A DNA stretch of 64,000 nucleotides from CAZADA01 sp964568975 (GCA_964568975.1 CAZMSO010000009.1:1-64000), one strand, 5' to 3'. Shown: positions 1-10,019, numbered from the stretch's first letter. The notes: generated from the letters alone by a model not told the origin. A program made the numbers and translations.

Positions 1-132
1 CGCGCCCCCGCCAGGGAGGAGCGCGGCGGCCCCTGCACCCAGGCGCTGGAGCCATGGCGCTTTCCCGCGCGCCCGTGACGCAAACGCGCGCGCCCCATGC
101 GCGCCTGTGCGTCGGCGACGGATCGCTCGCGC

Positions 133-1224
133 TTACTCCCCAGCCGCCTCCCCAGCCGCGTCGCGCGCCTCATCAACACCGCCGGCGCCGAGCATGTCAT
201 CGACAAAAAGGCCCGCGTCTTTGCGTACATGCGCCTCAATCGCGGCGGCCATGTCCGGGTGATCCAGCAGGAATTGGCGCGCGTTTTCACGCCCCTGGCC
301 GATCCGCTCCGCGCCATAAGAGTACCACGCGCCGGACTTCTCGACCGCGCCGGCTTTCACGCCCAGGTCCAGGATCTCGCCTGTTTTGGACACGCCCTCG
401 CCATACAAAATGTCAAACTCCACCTCCCGGAAAGGCGGTGCGACCTTGTTCTTGACGACTTTGACTTTGGTTTGGTTGCCGATCACTTCATCGCGGCGTT
501 TCAGCGCGCCGATGCGGCGGATGTCCAATCGCACCGAGGCGTAAAATTTCAAGGCGTTGCCGCCCGTGGTGGTTTCGGGATTGCCGAACATGACGCCGAT
601 CTTCAAACGGATCTGGTTGATGAAAATCACCAGCGTCTTGGATTTCGCGATAGAGGCGGTGAGTTTGCGCAGAGCCTGGCTCATCAGCCGCGCTTGCAGG
701 CCCGGCAGGCTGTCGCCCATTTCGCCTTCCAGCTCAGCGCGGGGAGTCAGCGCGGCCACGGAATCAATGACAAGAATGTCCACCGCCCCGGAGCGCACAA
801 GCGTGTCAGCGATCTCCAAGGCCTGTTCACCGGCGTCCGGCTGGGAGATCAAAAGCTCGCCCACATCCACGCCAAGCTTGGCCGCGTAGACGGGATCGAG
901 CGCGTGTTCAGCGTCAATAAAGGCGGCCACGCCGCCAGCCTTTTGCGCCTCCGCCACGCAATGGAGCGCCAGCGTCGTCTTGCCGGAGGACTCCGGTCCA
1001 TAAATCTCGACAATCCGCCCGCGGGGCAGGCCGCCTATGCCCAGCGCAATGTCTAACCCGAGCGAGCCGGTGGAGATGGCGTCCACATCCACGGCGTCGG
1101 CCTGGCCGAGCTTCATGATCGAGCCTTTGCCGAAGGCGCGATCAATCTGCGCTAACGCGGCGTCGAGCGCCTGGCGCTTGTCGTTGTGAGACGTCTCAAC
1201 CACTCGTAAATCCGCCGCGCTCAT
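133..1224 (-). CDS. recA: RecA recombinase
   Basis: ATP-dependent DNA strand-exchange protein that also triggers LexA self-cleavage in the SOS response. The 363-residue product shows the Walker A motif GPESSGKT at about residues 76-83, the conserved FINQIR stretch and the usual acidic C-terminus (GEAAGE). An in-frame TTG/GTG reading could extend 13 residues further upstream, but the ATG at 1224 has a GAGGA ribosome-binding site seven bases in front and gives the normal RecA N-terminus. It lies about 200 bp downstream of cckA on the same strand and has its own LexA box at 1300-1314, so it is probably DNA-damage inducible. Identification is secure. Confidence 0.98.
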   Translation of the reverse strand: MSAADLRVVETSHNDKRQALDAALAQIDRAFGKGSIMKLGQADAVDVDAISTGSLGLDIALGIGGLPRGRIVEIYGPESSGKTTLALHCVAEAQKAGGVAAFIDAEHALDPVYAAKLGVDVGELLISQPDAGEQALEIADTLVRSGAVDILVIDSVAALTPRAELEGEMGDSLPGLQARLMSQALRKLTASIAKSKTLVIFINQIRLKIGVMFGNPETTTGGNALKFYASVRLDIRRIGALKRRDEVIGNQTKVKVVKNKVAPPFREVEFDILYGEGVSKTGEILDLGVKAGAVEKSGAWYSYGAERIGQGRENARQFLLDHPDMAAAIEAHVRKDAGLFVDDMLGAGGVDEARDAAGEAAGE

Positions 1225-1299
1225 ATCCGTCCTCACTGTTTCATGCGCCTTGATTCGCCGCAATGTGAGGAGACTGCGGCGCTTCGCCCAGAAAGTCTA

Positions 1300-1314
1300 G
1301 AACAAAATATGAAC
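1300..1314 (-). promoter_or_regulatory. LexA (SOS) box of recA
   Basis: The sequence GAAC-AAAATAT-GAAC (reverse complement GTTC-N7-GTTC) is a perfect match to the alphaproteobacterial LexA operator. It lies 76 bp upstream of the recA start codon, the expected place for an SOS-controlled promoter. Both half-sites and the AT-rich spacer are seen directly; LexA control is inferred from the family. Confidence 0.85.
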
Positions 1315-1425
1315 AACCGGAGATTTTATCCGTCGCTCCCCGACGATCGCGCCGCCGCCAGCGCCTCGCGCGCGGTCTCAATCAGCGCAGACGCCGTGCG
1401 ATCGGCCCGGTCGGGCGCCGCCGCG

Positions 1426-4400
1426 TCACGCCTGGCCCCGCTTGATATCGGCCTTCGCCGCCAGCAGCACTTTCACCCGCCGCGCCAACTGGTCGAGCTT
1501 AAAGGGCTTGGCGAGGAAATGGACATGCTCGGCGTCGCCCAGCAGATCATTGAATTCATTCTCGGCGTATCCGGAGATGAAAATCACCGGCGCATCGCCC
1601 AGGGCCTCACGCGCAGCGCCCAAAAAAGTCGGCCCGTCCATCTCCGGCATCATCACGTCGGAGATCACGAGATCAAGCTCGCCCTCATACTCCTCGACGG
1701 TCTCAAGGGCGTCGCGGCCGTCTTCGGCCTGAAGCACCTCATAACCCTGGGCCTCCAGCATGCGGGCGGTGAAGGCGCGCACGGCTTGGTTGTCCTCGAC
1801 CAGCAAAATCCGTCCGACGCCGGAGAGATCCGTCGTCTCTTCCTCCCGCGCCGCGATCGCCGCCTCCGCGGCCACCCGCTCGGCGGCGGCCTCGGCGGCC
1901 TCGGCTTCTTCAGCGCTGCAAGCGGGCACGTACATGCGAAAGGTCGTGCCGACGCCGACGTCGGATTCCGCCAGCACATGGCCGCCCGCTTGGCGCGCCG
2001 CGCCAAACACCGTCGCGAGGCCGAGGCCTGTGCCGTCGCCATGTTCCTTGGTGGTGAAGAAGGGCTCAAACACCTTCTCCAGCGTGGCTTTGTCCATGCC
2101 GGCGCCCGTGTCGCGCACTTCAATGACGGCGTAATCGCCTTCAGCCACCTCTTCATCGACCCGCGGATCAGCCGTCAGCTCCGCGTGGTCAGCGCCGCGG
2201 GTCTTGATCTCCAACAGCCCCGCGGGGTGACCCTCCATCGCGTCGCGCGCGTTGGACGCCAGGTTCATCAACGCGCTTTCAAGCTGGGCGCGGCCCATTT
2301 TCACCGCCGGCACGTCGCGGCCGAGAATGGTCTCCACCCGCACTTTTTCACCGACCAGTGGACGCAACCACACGCCGGCGTCCGCGACGAACGCGCTGAC
2401 GTCGATCACCTCCGGCTTGACAGTCTCTTGGCGTGCAAACGCCAACAGCTGGCGCAGCAACGCCTGGCCGCGGGCGACGTGCTGCTCAAGCTCGACCAAA
2501 AACGGATATGACGGGTCGCCCAAGGGATGGCGGCGCATCAGCTCATAGGTGGAGCCCACCACCGCCTGCAGCATGTTGCGCATATCGTGAGCGACGCCGC
2601 CCGCGAGGGTGCCGATCGCCTTCATTTTCTGGCTGTGGAAGAGCTGGCCCTCGAGCTCCTTTTGCACCGTAACGTCCACGAGATACGCAGTCAGGCGTCC
2701 GCGCGCGTCGGGCGCGAAGTACAAATGCACGAAAGGCGCGCCTTGGCGCGCTGCGGCGCCTTTGACGGCGAGCTTGGCTTCAATGGGCGCGGCCGCATCG
2801 GCCTCGGCCCGCTCAAACCGCTCGCGCTGCTCAGCCGCTTCAATCGTGAACAGATCCGCAAAGCGCGCGCCCGGCGCGGCGGCCCCATCGGTCATGCTCA
2901 ACAGCGCCGGGTTGGCGTCGAGGACGGAGGCTTCCTCCGGCGCGCCGCGGTCGAGCCGCGCAACGCCGAACGGAGCGTTGGCGAACATGGGATCCATCGT
3001 GCTCGCCGCCACGGCCGTAGACGTCGCCGCCATCGCCTGGGCGACGCCCATGGGCGCTGCGCCGCCGGCGCGCGCATAGACCACGGAGCGGGAGTAGACC
3101 GCCGTCTGATCGGCGGCCTCTGCGGGTTCCGGCCACGTCGTGACCAGCAAGGCCGGCGCGGCGATGCCGTCGCGCGCGCGCAACGTCACTTCACTGCGCA
3201 CCGGCGCGCCGACGGCCGCCTTCGGCCGGCCGAGCGCGCGCAACGCCTCGCCCGCCACGAAATGACCGACGCGCAAATCCGGACGGTTCGCCGCCGGCCC
3301 CAACCACTCCCGCAGCGTGCCGTTGACGTAAACGACGCGGCCATCCGGCGTGGCGGAGAAAAACCCAATCGGGGCGTCATCAAGGAGATCGTCGGGTTGG
3401 ACTTGACCGTCCTCCGCGCCCACGCCCGTCAGCGGCAGCTCGCGCGCGCGCCACAGCGAGCGGCCATCGGGGAGCGGCGCCACCTCCAGCTCAAACCGCC
3501 GCGAGCGACGATCCAGGCCAAAAGGCGCTGTGGGCAAGCGCTCACGCAATGTCTCACCCGCCCGCGCCGCGCGCGCTAGGCGAAACACCGCCGCGGCGAT
3601 GGCCGGGTGTGCGCCAAGCACGCGGTCAAACCCCGGCGGGCGGGCGCTTTCGCCCAACACCCCAGCCTCATCGCTTAAACGCCGCATCGCGGCGTTCGCA
3701 ATGCGCGGCGCGCCATCGCGGTCGAGAATCAGCGCGGGGTCCGGCAAAGCCTCAAACGCGCCGGCCGTCTCCTCCACCCGCCAATCATCAGGCCCCTTCG
3801 GACGCGGACGCAAGCGCGCGGAAAACGCGCGCCCCGACGCGACGCCGTAAAGAACCAACGCGCCGGCCGCAGCAAGGCCGAGCAACAAAATTAAGCCCGT
3901 GACGCCCACCGCCGCCGGCGCGAGCGTCGCCACCGCGGCGGCCAAAAACACCACCGCCCCGCCGCCCCAAAACGCCGCGCGGCGCCAAAACGGCGCAATC
4001 GCTAAGGCCGCGTCTTCGGCGGCCGGCTCCTGCAAGCGCTCACGCCCCGGATCAAACGCCTGGGCGTCAGCGCGCGGCCCGAAGGCCGACCCCCCGGGAG
4101 CCCCCGAAGTCGCGCCCGAAGTCGTCCCCAAAGGCGCCCCCAAAGGAGCCCCACGCGCCGGAGCCGCCCCATCCTTCGCGCCAGAACCTCCGAGGCCGCC
4201 CGCGGCGGCGGCCGCANNNNNNNNNNNNNNNNNNNNNNNNNNNNNNNNNNNNNNNNNNNNNNNNNNNNNNNNNNNNNNNNNNNNNNNNNNNNNNNNNNNN
4301 NNNNNNNNNNNNNNNNAGCCGCCCCATCCTTCGCGCCAGAACCTCCGAGGCCGCCCGCGGCGGCGGCCGCATCCGGCGTGTCCTCAGGCGCGACGGCGCG

Positions 4401-4427
4401 GGCCGATCCTGCAGCGGTGCGTCTCAT
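1426..4427 (-). CDS. cckA: CckA hybrid histidine kinase (spans a false scaffold gap)
   Basis: Hybrid kinase/phosphatase that feeds the ChpT-CtrA/CpdR phosphorelay controlling cell cycle and flagellar transcription. The order is a low-complexity N-terminus, two membrane helices, PAS-like regions, HisKA with VAHDMRN (His about residue 562), ATPase boxes (NLASNARDAM, DTGAGMD, GTGLGLA) and a receiver with Asp about 872 (DLVISDVMMPEMDG). The 100-N gap at 4217-4316 sits in the N-terminus; removing it plus one copy of the 55-bp duplicate restores one frame and gives 948 residues from ATG 4427 (GGGAGA upstream). A GTG at 4505 overlaps the flhB stop as GTGA and would give 974. The N-terminus carries GAPL/GATS-type tetrapeptide repeats. 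The flhB-cckA order matches Caulobacter. Confidence 0.93.
4093..4152 (-). repeat. 12-bp repeats coding GAPL/GTTS/GATS tetrapeptides in cckA
   Basis: Five consecutive 12-bp units encode GAPL, GAPL, GTTS, GATS and GAPG in the CckA frame, just before the membrane helices. They lie beside an assembly break, so the true copy number may be higher. Confidence 0.7.
4162..4371. other. Scaffold gap (N 4217-4316) flanked by an exact 55-bp duplicate
   Basis: Bases 4162-4216 and 4317-4371 are identical (55 bp) and border 100 N. This is what a scaffolder leaves when two contigs that share a k-mer-sized overlap are joined with a default gap. Removing 155 bases puts the upstream reading frame back in phase with cckA, which supports a true overlap. 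Confidence 0.9.
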
Positions 4428-4501
4428 CGCGGGCTCTCCCGTCTCAGGGGCGCGCCCGCCGCCAGCGGCGGCGCAGCCCGAATCATCCACGCTCAACGTT
4501 A

Positions 4502-5623
4502 TCACCCTCCGGCGCGGCGCGCGCGCGGCGCGGCGCGCTTTCCACCGTCGCGACGCGCGGCGCGGCCCTGAGCCACGTGCAAGACCGCGCCGATCACCCG
4601 CGCCACGGCGATGTAATGGCTTTCAGGAATGGGCTTATCGAGGTCGGCGGTCTCGTAAAGCGCGCGCGCCAAAGGCGGCTCGACCATAATCGGCACGCCA
4701 TGGGCGTCTGCGACTTCGCGGATCTTCAACGCAAGCACGTCGACGCCCTTGGCCACGCATATCGGGGCGGGCGCGATGTCGGGATCGTACTTCAACGCCA
4801 CCGCGTAGTGAGTCGGGTTGGCGATGACGACCGTGGCGCCGGGCACGGCGGCCATCATGCGCTTGCGCGCGCGCTCCATGCGGACTTGGCGCAAGCGCGC
4901 TTTCACCACGGGATCGCCCTCCGCGTTTTTATGCTCGTCCTTCACATCGCGGCGCGACATGCGCTGCTTTTTCAACCAGGACATGCGCTGACCCACGAAA
5001 TCCGCGGCCGCCACCAGCGCAAACACCGCCAGCGCCGCAATCAGCATCATCACCACGAGGTCGCGCGCTTCGCGCAGGATCGCCAGCGGCGGCGCGCCCA
5101 CCAAGGCCGTCAGGCGGTCGCGCTGGGGCCACACCACCGCCCCTGCCGCGGCTCCCACAATGACGAGCTTCGCCAGGCCCTTCGCGAAATTGGCGAGCGC
5201 GGCGGGCCCAAACAGCCGTTTCGCCCCCGCGATCGGCGAGATCTTAGAGAGCTCCGGCTTCATCCGCTCAGTGGTGAACAAAAAGCCCGTCTGCCCGCCT
5301 TGGGCCAGCACCGCCGCCAGCGCCAAGACCGCCAAGGGCGCGGCGAGCGCCAGCGCCGTCACGCGTGCGGCGCCGGCGGCCGCGCGCCGCGCGCCGGACC
5401 CGTCCACGCTCAGCTGATGGGCGTGGGCGAAATAGCCCGGCAACCCATCCGCCAACACGGACGACACAAAGCCCGACAGCCCGGCGATCACCCCGCCTGC
5501 AGCGACAAGCGCGACAAAGCTCGCCACCTCCTGGCTGCGCGCGACATCGCCTTTTTTGCGCGCCTCCTGGAGTTTTTTCTCCGTCGGCTCTTCAGTTTTT
5601 TCGCTCTCGTCCTGCTCGGCCAT
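4502..5623 (-). CDS. flhB: FlhB flagellar export switch protein
   Basis: Integral membrane component of the flagellar type III export apparatus that switches substrate class from rod/hook to filament. The 373-residue protein has the charged N-terminus SEKTEEPTEKKLQEARKKG, four hydrophobic segments, and the autocleavage motif NPTH at residues 269-272 followed by YAVALKY. The ATG at 5623 gives the canonical N-terminus; an in-frame upstream extension is not needed. It starts 7 bp after the fliR stop, and its TGA overlaps a possible GTG start of cckA, so fliQ-fliR-flhB-cckA is probably one transcript. Confidence 0.97.
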   Translation of the reverse strand: MAEQDESEKTEEPTEKKLQEARKKGDVARSQEVASFVALVAAGGVIAGLSGFVSSVLADGLPGYFAHAHQLSVDGSGARRAAAGAARVTALALAAPLAVLALAAVLAQGGQTGFLFTTERMKPELSKISPIAGAKRLFGPAALANFAKGLAKLVIVGAAAGAVVWPQRDRLTALVGAPPLAILREARDLVVMMLIAALAVFALVAAADFVGQRMSWLKKQRMSRRDVKDEHKNAEGDPVVKARLRQVRMERARKRMMAAVPGATVVIANPTHYAVALKYDPDIAPAPICVAKGVDVLALKIREVADAHGVPIMVEPPLARALYETADLDKPIPESHYIAVARVIGAVLHVAQGRAARRDGGKRAAPRARRAGG

Positions 5624-5630
5624 GGCGCAG

Positions 5631-6392
5631 CTACACCATCGAGGCCACGAACGCCTGCGCGTGGTCCAGCCACAGCAAAAGCCCCGCGCCAAACGTCGCC
5701 GCGAACATAATCACGCCGAGCAAAACGTTCAGCGGCATCGCCACGAAAAACACCTGAAGCTGGGGCATCAAGCGGGCGAGCACGCCGAGGCCGAAATTGA
5801 ACACCAGCCCAAACACTAACAGCGGCGCGGCCATACGGATCGCTAAGTCAAAGGCTTCCGTGAACACCGCCAGCGCGAGGGCCGCGAAATCCCCCGTCGC
5901 GACGGGCGCGCCGGGCCCAAGCGTTGCATAGCTTTCCGCTAAGGCCTGCAACAGGCCGTGGTGGAGATTGACGCTGAACATCAGCGTAATCGCGGAGAGA
6001 TTGAGAAACGCGCCATAAATCGCGCCTTGCTGGCCTTGGGAAGGATCAAAGGAGACCGCCAGCGCCATGCCGGCTTGGGTGGCGATGATTTGGCCCGCCA
6101 CCGCCATCGCCGAGAGAAGAAGGCGCGTCATCGCTCCCAGCGCGAGGCCCACCACCACTTCGCCGGCCACAAAAAGCCCAAGGCCGAGCGCGCTCTCAGG
6201 CGGGGCCGGCGTACGCGCGCCCGCAATCGGCGCCAGCGCCAGCGCCAACACAAGCGCAAACGCCAATCGCACCCGCGCCGGCGGGCCTGGCTCCGCGAAC
6301 CCCGGCGTCACCATCACCAGCGCGCCCGTGCGGGCGAACACCAGAAGCACCGCAAACGCGGTCTCCATCAGCTCACCGCCCAAAGCGCCCAC
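5631..6392 (-). CDS. fliR: FliR flagellar export gate protein
   Basis: Membrane subunit of the flagellar export gate that assembles with FliP and FliQ. The 253-residue protein has about six hydrophobic segments, and the N-terminal LVFARTGALVMVTPGF region is typical of FliR. A GTG start at 6392 lies one base after the fliQ stop; an ATG at 6368 would give 245 residues and is the alternative. The position between fliQ and flhB confirms the assignment. Confidence 0.95.
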   Translation of the reverse strand: MGALGGELMETAFAVLLVFARTGALVMVTPGFAEPGPPARVRLAFALVLALALAPIAGARTPAPPESALGLGLFVAGEVVVGLALGAMTRLLLSAMAVAGQIIATQAGMALAVSFDPSQGQQGAIYGAFLNLSAITLMFSVNLHHGLLQALAESYATLGPGAPVATGDFAALALAVFTEAFDLAIRMAAPLLVFGLVFNFGLGVLARLMPQLQVFFVAMPLNVLLGVIMFAATFGAGLLLWLDHAQAFVASMV

Positions 6393-6393
6393 G

Positions 6394-6657
6394 CTACATG
6401 CCCGCCATGCGCGTAAAGATGCGCACCGCCAAGCCGTGCAAAAGCCCGCCCATAAACGGCGTCAGCACCAGCATCGCGAGGAACACCGCCACAATTTTCG
6501 GCACAAAAACCAGGGTCATTTCCTGGATTTGCGTCAGCGCCTGCACCAGCGCGACCGCGACCCCCACCACAAGGCCCACCAACAAGATCGGACCCGAGGC
6601 CGCAATCGTCACCCAGATCGCGTCGCGTCCGACATCCAGCACCTCCGGTCCGGTCAT
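6394..6657 (-). CDS. fliQ: FliQ flagellar export gate protein
   Basis: Small two-helix membrane subunit of the flagellar export gate. The 87-residue length is normal, and the TQIQEMTLVFVPKI stretch between the helices is the FliQ hallmark. A strong AGGAGG site precedes the ATG. It is the first gene of the fliQ-fliR-flhB-cckA run and is divergent from the DUF885 gene, so its promoter should lie within 6658-6777. I could not identify a clear CtrA site there. Confidence 0.96.
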   Translation of the reverse strand: MTGPEVLDVGRDAIWVTIAASGPILLVGLVVGVAVALVQALTQIQEMTLVFVPKIVAVFLAMLVLTPFMGGLLHGLAVRIFTRMAGM

Positions 6658-6777
6658 CGCGCCCTCCTCGTGCTTGGGGCCTCCGGCCCGCCCTCGACAG
6701 GCGCCCGCGCGCCATCGTTGAATGGGGTCATAGCCGCAGCCGCCTTAACAACGGCCCGCCGTGATCGGGAGAACCTC

Positions 6778-8682
6778 ATGACGCCACGCCGCATGCCACG
6801 CCTCGCCGTCGTCCTCAGCGCCGCGGCCCTCGCCGCGTGCGGGCCCGGCGCGCCCGCGCCCGAGCCGTCTGCACCTCCCGCGACCGCCGGCGCCGACGCG
6901 GCCGCGTCGGCGCCGGCGTCCTCGACGGACGCCGCAGTCGCAGCGTTCTTCGAGGCGTTTTATGAACGCCAACTTCTGCGGTCCCCCACGACCCTCACCC
7001 GCATCGGCCGGCGCGAGCGGTATGGCGAATGGGGCGATCCTTCGCCGGCCTACACAGCTCAGTCCTTCGCGCTCCTGAAGGAGGCCATGGCGACGCGCGC
7101 GCGCTTCGATGACAGCGCGGCCAGCCCGCAGACCGCGCTCTCTTTGCGTTTGTTCGACGCCCGCTACGGCCCGCTCGTGGAAGCCCACGAGCAATGGTCG
7201 GATTACGTCAACGCAGTCACGCCGCTTGGCGTGAGCAACCGCACGTATGTGTTCACCCAAATGGGCGGCGCTCACGCCGGCGCGCCGGCGTTTTTGATCA
7301 ACCAGCACCAAGTCGCCAACGTCATGGAGGCCGAGGCCTATATCGCGCGGCTCCAGGGCGTGAACGCGTATATGGAGGCTCAAATCGCGCGCTCGGCGGC
7401 CGCTTTCGCTAAGGGGATCCATCCGCCGCCCTTTGTCTATGACCGAGTGATCGACACTGCGCGCAACATCATCGCCGGCGCGCCGTTCGAGGAGGGCGAG
7501 GCGAGCCCGCTCTTGGCGGATTTCCAAGCCAAGGTCGCCGCCCTTGGGCTGAAGGATCCAGAGCGCGCGCGATTGCTCGACGCTGCAAGCGCGGCCATGA
7601 CCGCCAGCGTCCAACCGGCTTATGAGGCGCTCATTGCCGAGATGCAACGCCAGCAGGCCGCCGCAGCGCCCGGGGACGGCGTGTGGAAGCTGCCGGACGG
7701 GGCGGCGTACTACGCCTGGCGATTGCGCCAGCTGACCACCACTGACCTCACGCCCGACCAGATCCATGACTTGGGCCTCGCCAATGTGGCGCGCATTCAC
7801 GCTGAGATGCGCGCCATTATGGCGGCGGTCGGATTTGAAGGCGCGCTGCAAGATTTCTTTGAATTTCTCCGCAACGACCCCCAGTTTTACTATGACAACA
7901 CTGATGAGGGCCGCGCGCAGTACCTTGAAGCCGCTCGCGCGGCCATTGAGGCGATGAAAGCGCGCTTGCCGGAGATGTTCACGCGTCTGCCCCAAGCGGA
8001 CATGATCGTGAAACGCGTGGAGCCATTCCGCGAAAAATCCGCCGGCAAAGCCTTTTATCAAAGCCCCGCATTGGATGGCTCGCGGCCCGGGATCTACTAC
8101 GCTAATCTTTACGACATGGCGCGAATGCCGACTTATCAGCTGGAAGCGCTGGCGTTCCATGAAGGCATTCCCGGCCACCATATGGAAAACGCCATCACCC
8201 AAGAACTCGAGGGGCTGCCGCTATTTCGACGTTTGGGAAATTACACCGTGTTCGCTGAGGGCTGGGCGCTCTACACTGAGAAGCTGCCGAAGGAGTTTGG
8301 TTTCTACGAGGACCCCTATTCCGACTTCGGCCGCTTGGCCATGGAGCTGTGGCGCGCGGCGCGCCTGGTCGTGGACACCGGCCTCCACCACAAGCGCTGG
8401 ACCCGTGAGGAGGCGATCGCCTATTTGCTGGAGAACACGCCCAATCCGCAAGGCGACGCAATCAACGCGATTGAGCGCTACATCGTCATGCCCGGCCAAG
8501 CGACGACCTACTTGATCGGGTCGCTGAAGATCCAAGAGTTGCGGGCCGAGGCGGCCGCAGACCTCGGCGCGGCCTTCGACCTGCGCGCTTATCACGATGC
8601 AGTCCTCGCGAACGGCCCTGTGCCGCTGGATGTGTTGGAGGAGCGCATCGACGCGTGGGCGGCGGCGGTGAAGGCCGGCTGA
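6778..8682 (+). CDS. DUF885 family lipoprotein, probable zinc metallopeptidase
   Basis: Secreted lipoprotein of 634 residues with a type II signal peptide (lipobox ending at Cys21, LAAC) followed by a Pro/Ala-rich linker. The C-terminal half has HEGIPGHH at residues 461-468 and FAEGWALY with a Glu near 494, matching the HExxH zinc ligands plus distal Glu of the DUF885 family. Members are predicted peptidases with unknown natural substrates. The ATG at 6778 has GGGAGA upstream; longer readings run into the divergent fliQ promoter and lack a signal peptide. It stands alone between flagellar operons with no evident link to them. Confidence 0.88.
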   Translation: MTPRRMPRLAVVLSAAALAACGPGAPAPEPSAPPATAGADAAASAPASSTDAAVAAFFEAFYERQLLRSPTTLTRIGRRERYGEWGDPSPAYTAQSFALLKEAMATRARFDDSAASPQTALSLRLFDARYGPLVEAHEQWSDYVNAVTPLGVSNRTYVFTQMGGAHAGAPAFLINQHQVANVMEAEAYIARLQGVNAYMEAQIARSAAAFAKGIHPPPFVYDRVIDTARNIIAGAPFEEGEASPLLADFQAKVAALGLKDPERARLLDAASAAMTASVQPAYEALIAEMQRQQAAAAPGDGVWKLPDGAAYYAWRLRQLTTTDLTPDQIHDLGLANVARIHAEMRAIMAAVGFEGALQDFFEFLRNDPQFYYDNTDEGRAQYLEAARAAIEAMKARLPEMFTRLPQADMIVKRVEPFREKSAGKAFYQSPALDGSRPGIYYANLYDMARMPTYQLEALAFHEGIPGHHMENAITQELEGLPLFRRLGNYTVFAEGWALYTEKLPKEFGFYEDPYSDFGRLAMELWRAARLVVDTGLHHKRWTREEAIAYLLENTPNPQGDAINAIERYIVMPGQATTYLIGSLKIQELRAEAAADLGAAFDLRAYHDAVLANGPVPLDVLEERIDAWAAAVKAG

Positions 8683-8703
8683 GAGCGCGCGGCCACGCGG
8701 CGC

Positions 8704-9015
8704 TCACACCGGCATGCGCATAATCTCTTGGTAAGCGCGCACGACTTGATCGCGCACGGCCACGACCGTCTCCAGCGTCGCTTCCGCGGCCGTGATGGCG
8801 GTGACCACCTCCACCAACTCCGCCTCGCCGCGCGCGGCGCTTTGGGCGACCTGCTCCGCCTCGCCCAGCGCGCGCTGGGCGCCGCCGGCGGCTTCGGCGA
8901 GCATCGCCGCGAAGTCCGGCCCGCTTTCCTCGCTGGGAACCGCGGGCGCGCCGTCTTCGGATCGTTTGACCGCCTGGGCGTAGGCCTGGGCGGCGGTGAG
9001 AGCGTCGAACGCCAT
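8704..9015 (-). CDS. fliE: FliE rod/MS-ring adaptor
   Basis: Small basal-body protein joining the MS ring to the proximal rod. The 103-residue product ends in the FliE-type helix VVAVRDQVVRAYQEIMRMPV. The ATG at 9015 is chosen because AAGGAG lies six bases upstream; longer readings overlap flgC. It is third in flgB-flgC-fliE, the usual order. The N-terminal half is divergent, so the assignment rests on the C-terminus and the neighbours. Confidence 0.93.
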   Translation of the reverse strand: MAFDALTAAQAYAQAVKRSEDGAPAVPSEESGPDFAAMLAEAAGGAQRALGEAEQVAQSAARGEAELVEVVTAITAAEATLETVVAVRDQVVRAYQEIMRMPV

Positions 9016-9040
9016 CGCGCACTCCTTCGCCAAGCACGCC

Positions 9041-9451
9041 TTAGCGGCGCAGCAGATCCAGCGTCCGCGCCACCATGGAGCGGCCGGCTTCAATAATGTT
9101 GAGATTGGCCTCATACGCCCGCTGAGCCGAGCGCATGTCCATCATCTCAATGAGGGTCCGCACATTAGGATAAAGCACCACCCCCTCGGCGTTCGCCGCC
9201 GGGTGGCCGGGCTCATAGCGTTCGGTAAACGGGCTTTGGTCCGGACGCGCGCGCTCCATGCGCGGCACGGTCGCGCCAAGCTCGCGATCAAGCTCCGCTT
9301 TAAAAATGGGCACATTGCGCCGATAGGGCGCTGCGCCCGGCGTTTCGCCGACGGCTTCGGCGTTGGCGATGTTTTCCGCCACGACGCGCATGCGGGCGGT
9401 TTGCGCGCGCATGCCCGCGGCGGCAATGCTCACTAAGTCGTTTGGCGTCAT
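9041..9451 (-). CDS. flgC: FlgC proximal rod protein
   Basis: Proximal rod component of the flagellar basal body. The 136-residue protein shows the N-terminal rod signature (SIAAAGMRAQTARMRVVAEN) and the C-terminal helix MRSAQRAYEANLNIIEAGRS typical of FlgC. The ATG is preceded by GGGGAGA. It is flanked by flgB and fliE on the same strand. Confidence 0.97.
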   Translation of the reverse strand: MTPNDLVSIAAAGMRAQTARMRVVAENIANAEAVGETPGAAPYRRNVPIFKAELDRELGATVPRMERARPDQSPFTERYEPGHPAANAEGVVLYPNVRTLIEMMDMRSAQRAYEANLNIIEAGRSMVARTLDLLRR

Positions 9452-9511
9452 GGTTCTCCCCGATTGTGGACGCGCGGACGGGCCTTGGGCGGGCGGGCCC
9501 GAGCGCTGCGC

Positions 9512-9928
9512 CTACGCGCCCGGCGCTTGAGCGGCTTGGCGCAGCAAAGCGACGGATTTCTGATAAAGCGACAGCGCCAGCTCATAGGCCCCGCGGGTCG
9601 CGCTGACGCGCCCGATTTGTTCTTCAATGACCACGCTGTTGCCGTCGACAGTCTGTTCTGTGTCCGGCGCCTCTTCAGCCCGCCAGGGCCCCGACGCGGA
9701 CTGCACCGCAATGTGGGCGGGGTCGGTGCGCACGAGCGCCGTCGGCCGCACGCCCGTCTCAGTTGCGCGCCCAAGCGCGGCGCCAGCGTCGCCGTTCATC
9801 ACGTCACGCGGTGTAAAGCCCGGCGTGTCCACATTCGCAACATTCTCCGCCAGCACCTGCATGCGCGCGCTGTGGAAGCGCAACGCGCCGGCGAGGTCAT
9901 CAAGCACGGGCATGCCGTTGAGATTCAT
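9512..9928 (-). CDS. flgB: FlgB proximal rod protein
   Basis: Proximal rod component made and exported with FlgC. The 138-residue protein has the conserved N-terminal MQVLAENVANVDTPGF segment and a C-terminal helical segment GAYELALSLYQKSVALLR. It is the first gene of flgB-flgC-fliE and is divergent from fliO, with 188 bp between the two starts for promoters. Confidence 0.97.
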   Translation of the reverse strand: MNLNGMPVLDDLAGALRFHSARMQVLAENVANVDTPGFTPRDVMNGDAGAALGRATETGVRPTALVRTDPAHIAVQSASGPWRAEEAPDTEQTVDGNSVVIEEQIGRVSATRGAYELALSLYQKSVALLRQAAQAPGA

Positions 9929-10004
9929 GACACCATCCTGCCGTTCGCCCGGCAGTTTCTTCCGGTGATGTCAAGAAACCGTGAGCAAAAGTGGGGGTGA
10001 TGCT

Positions 10005-10019
10005 TAAGCTTTCTTTCAA
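10005..10019. promoter_or_regulatory. Possible CtrA-like site between flgB and fliO
   Basis: TTAA-GCTTTCT-TTCA resembles the CtrA consensus TTAA-N7-TTAA with one mismatch and lies in the shared promoter region of two flagellar operons. Such degenerate matches arise by chance, so this is only a candidate. Confidence 0.25.

Noticed and set aside
1318..1425. Short coding-looking frame just after cckA (35 codons, Ala-rich)
   Set aside because: No start codon and no ribosome-binding site; GC-rich intergenic DNA commonly stays open this long.
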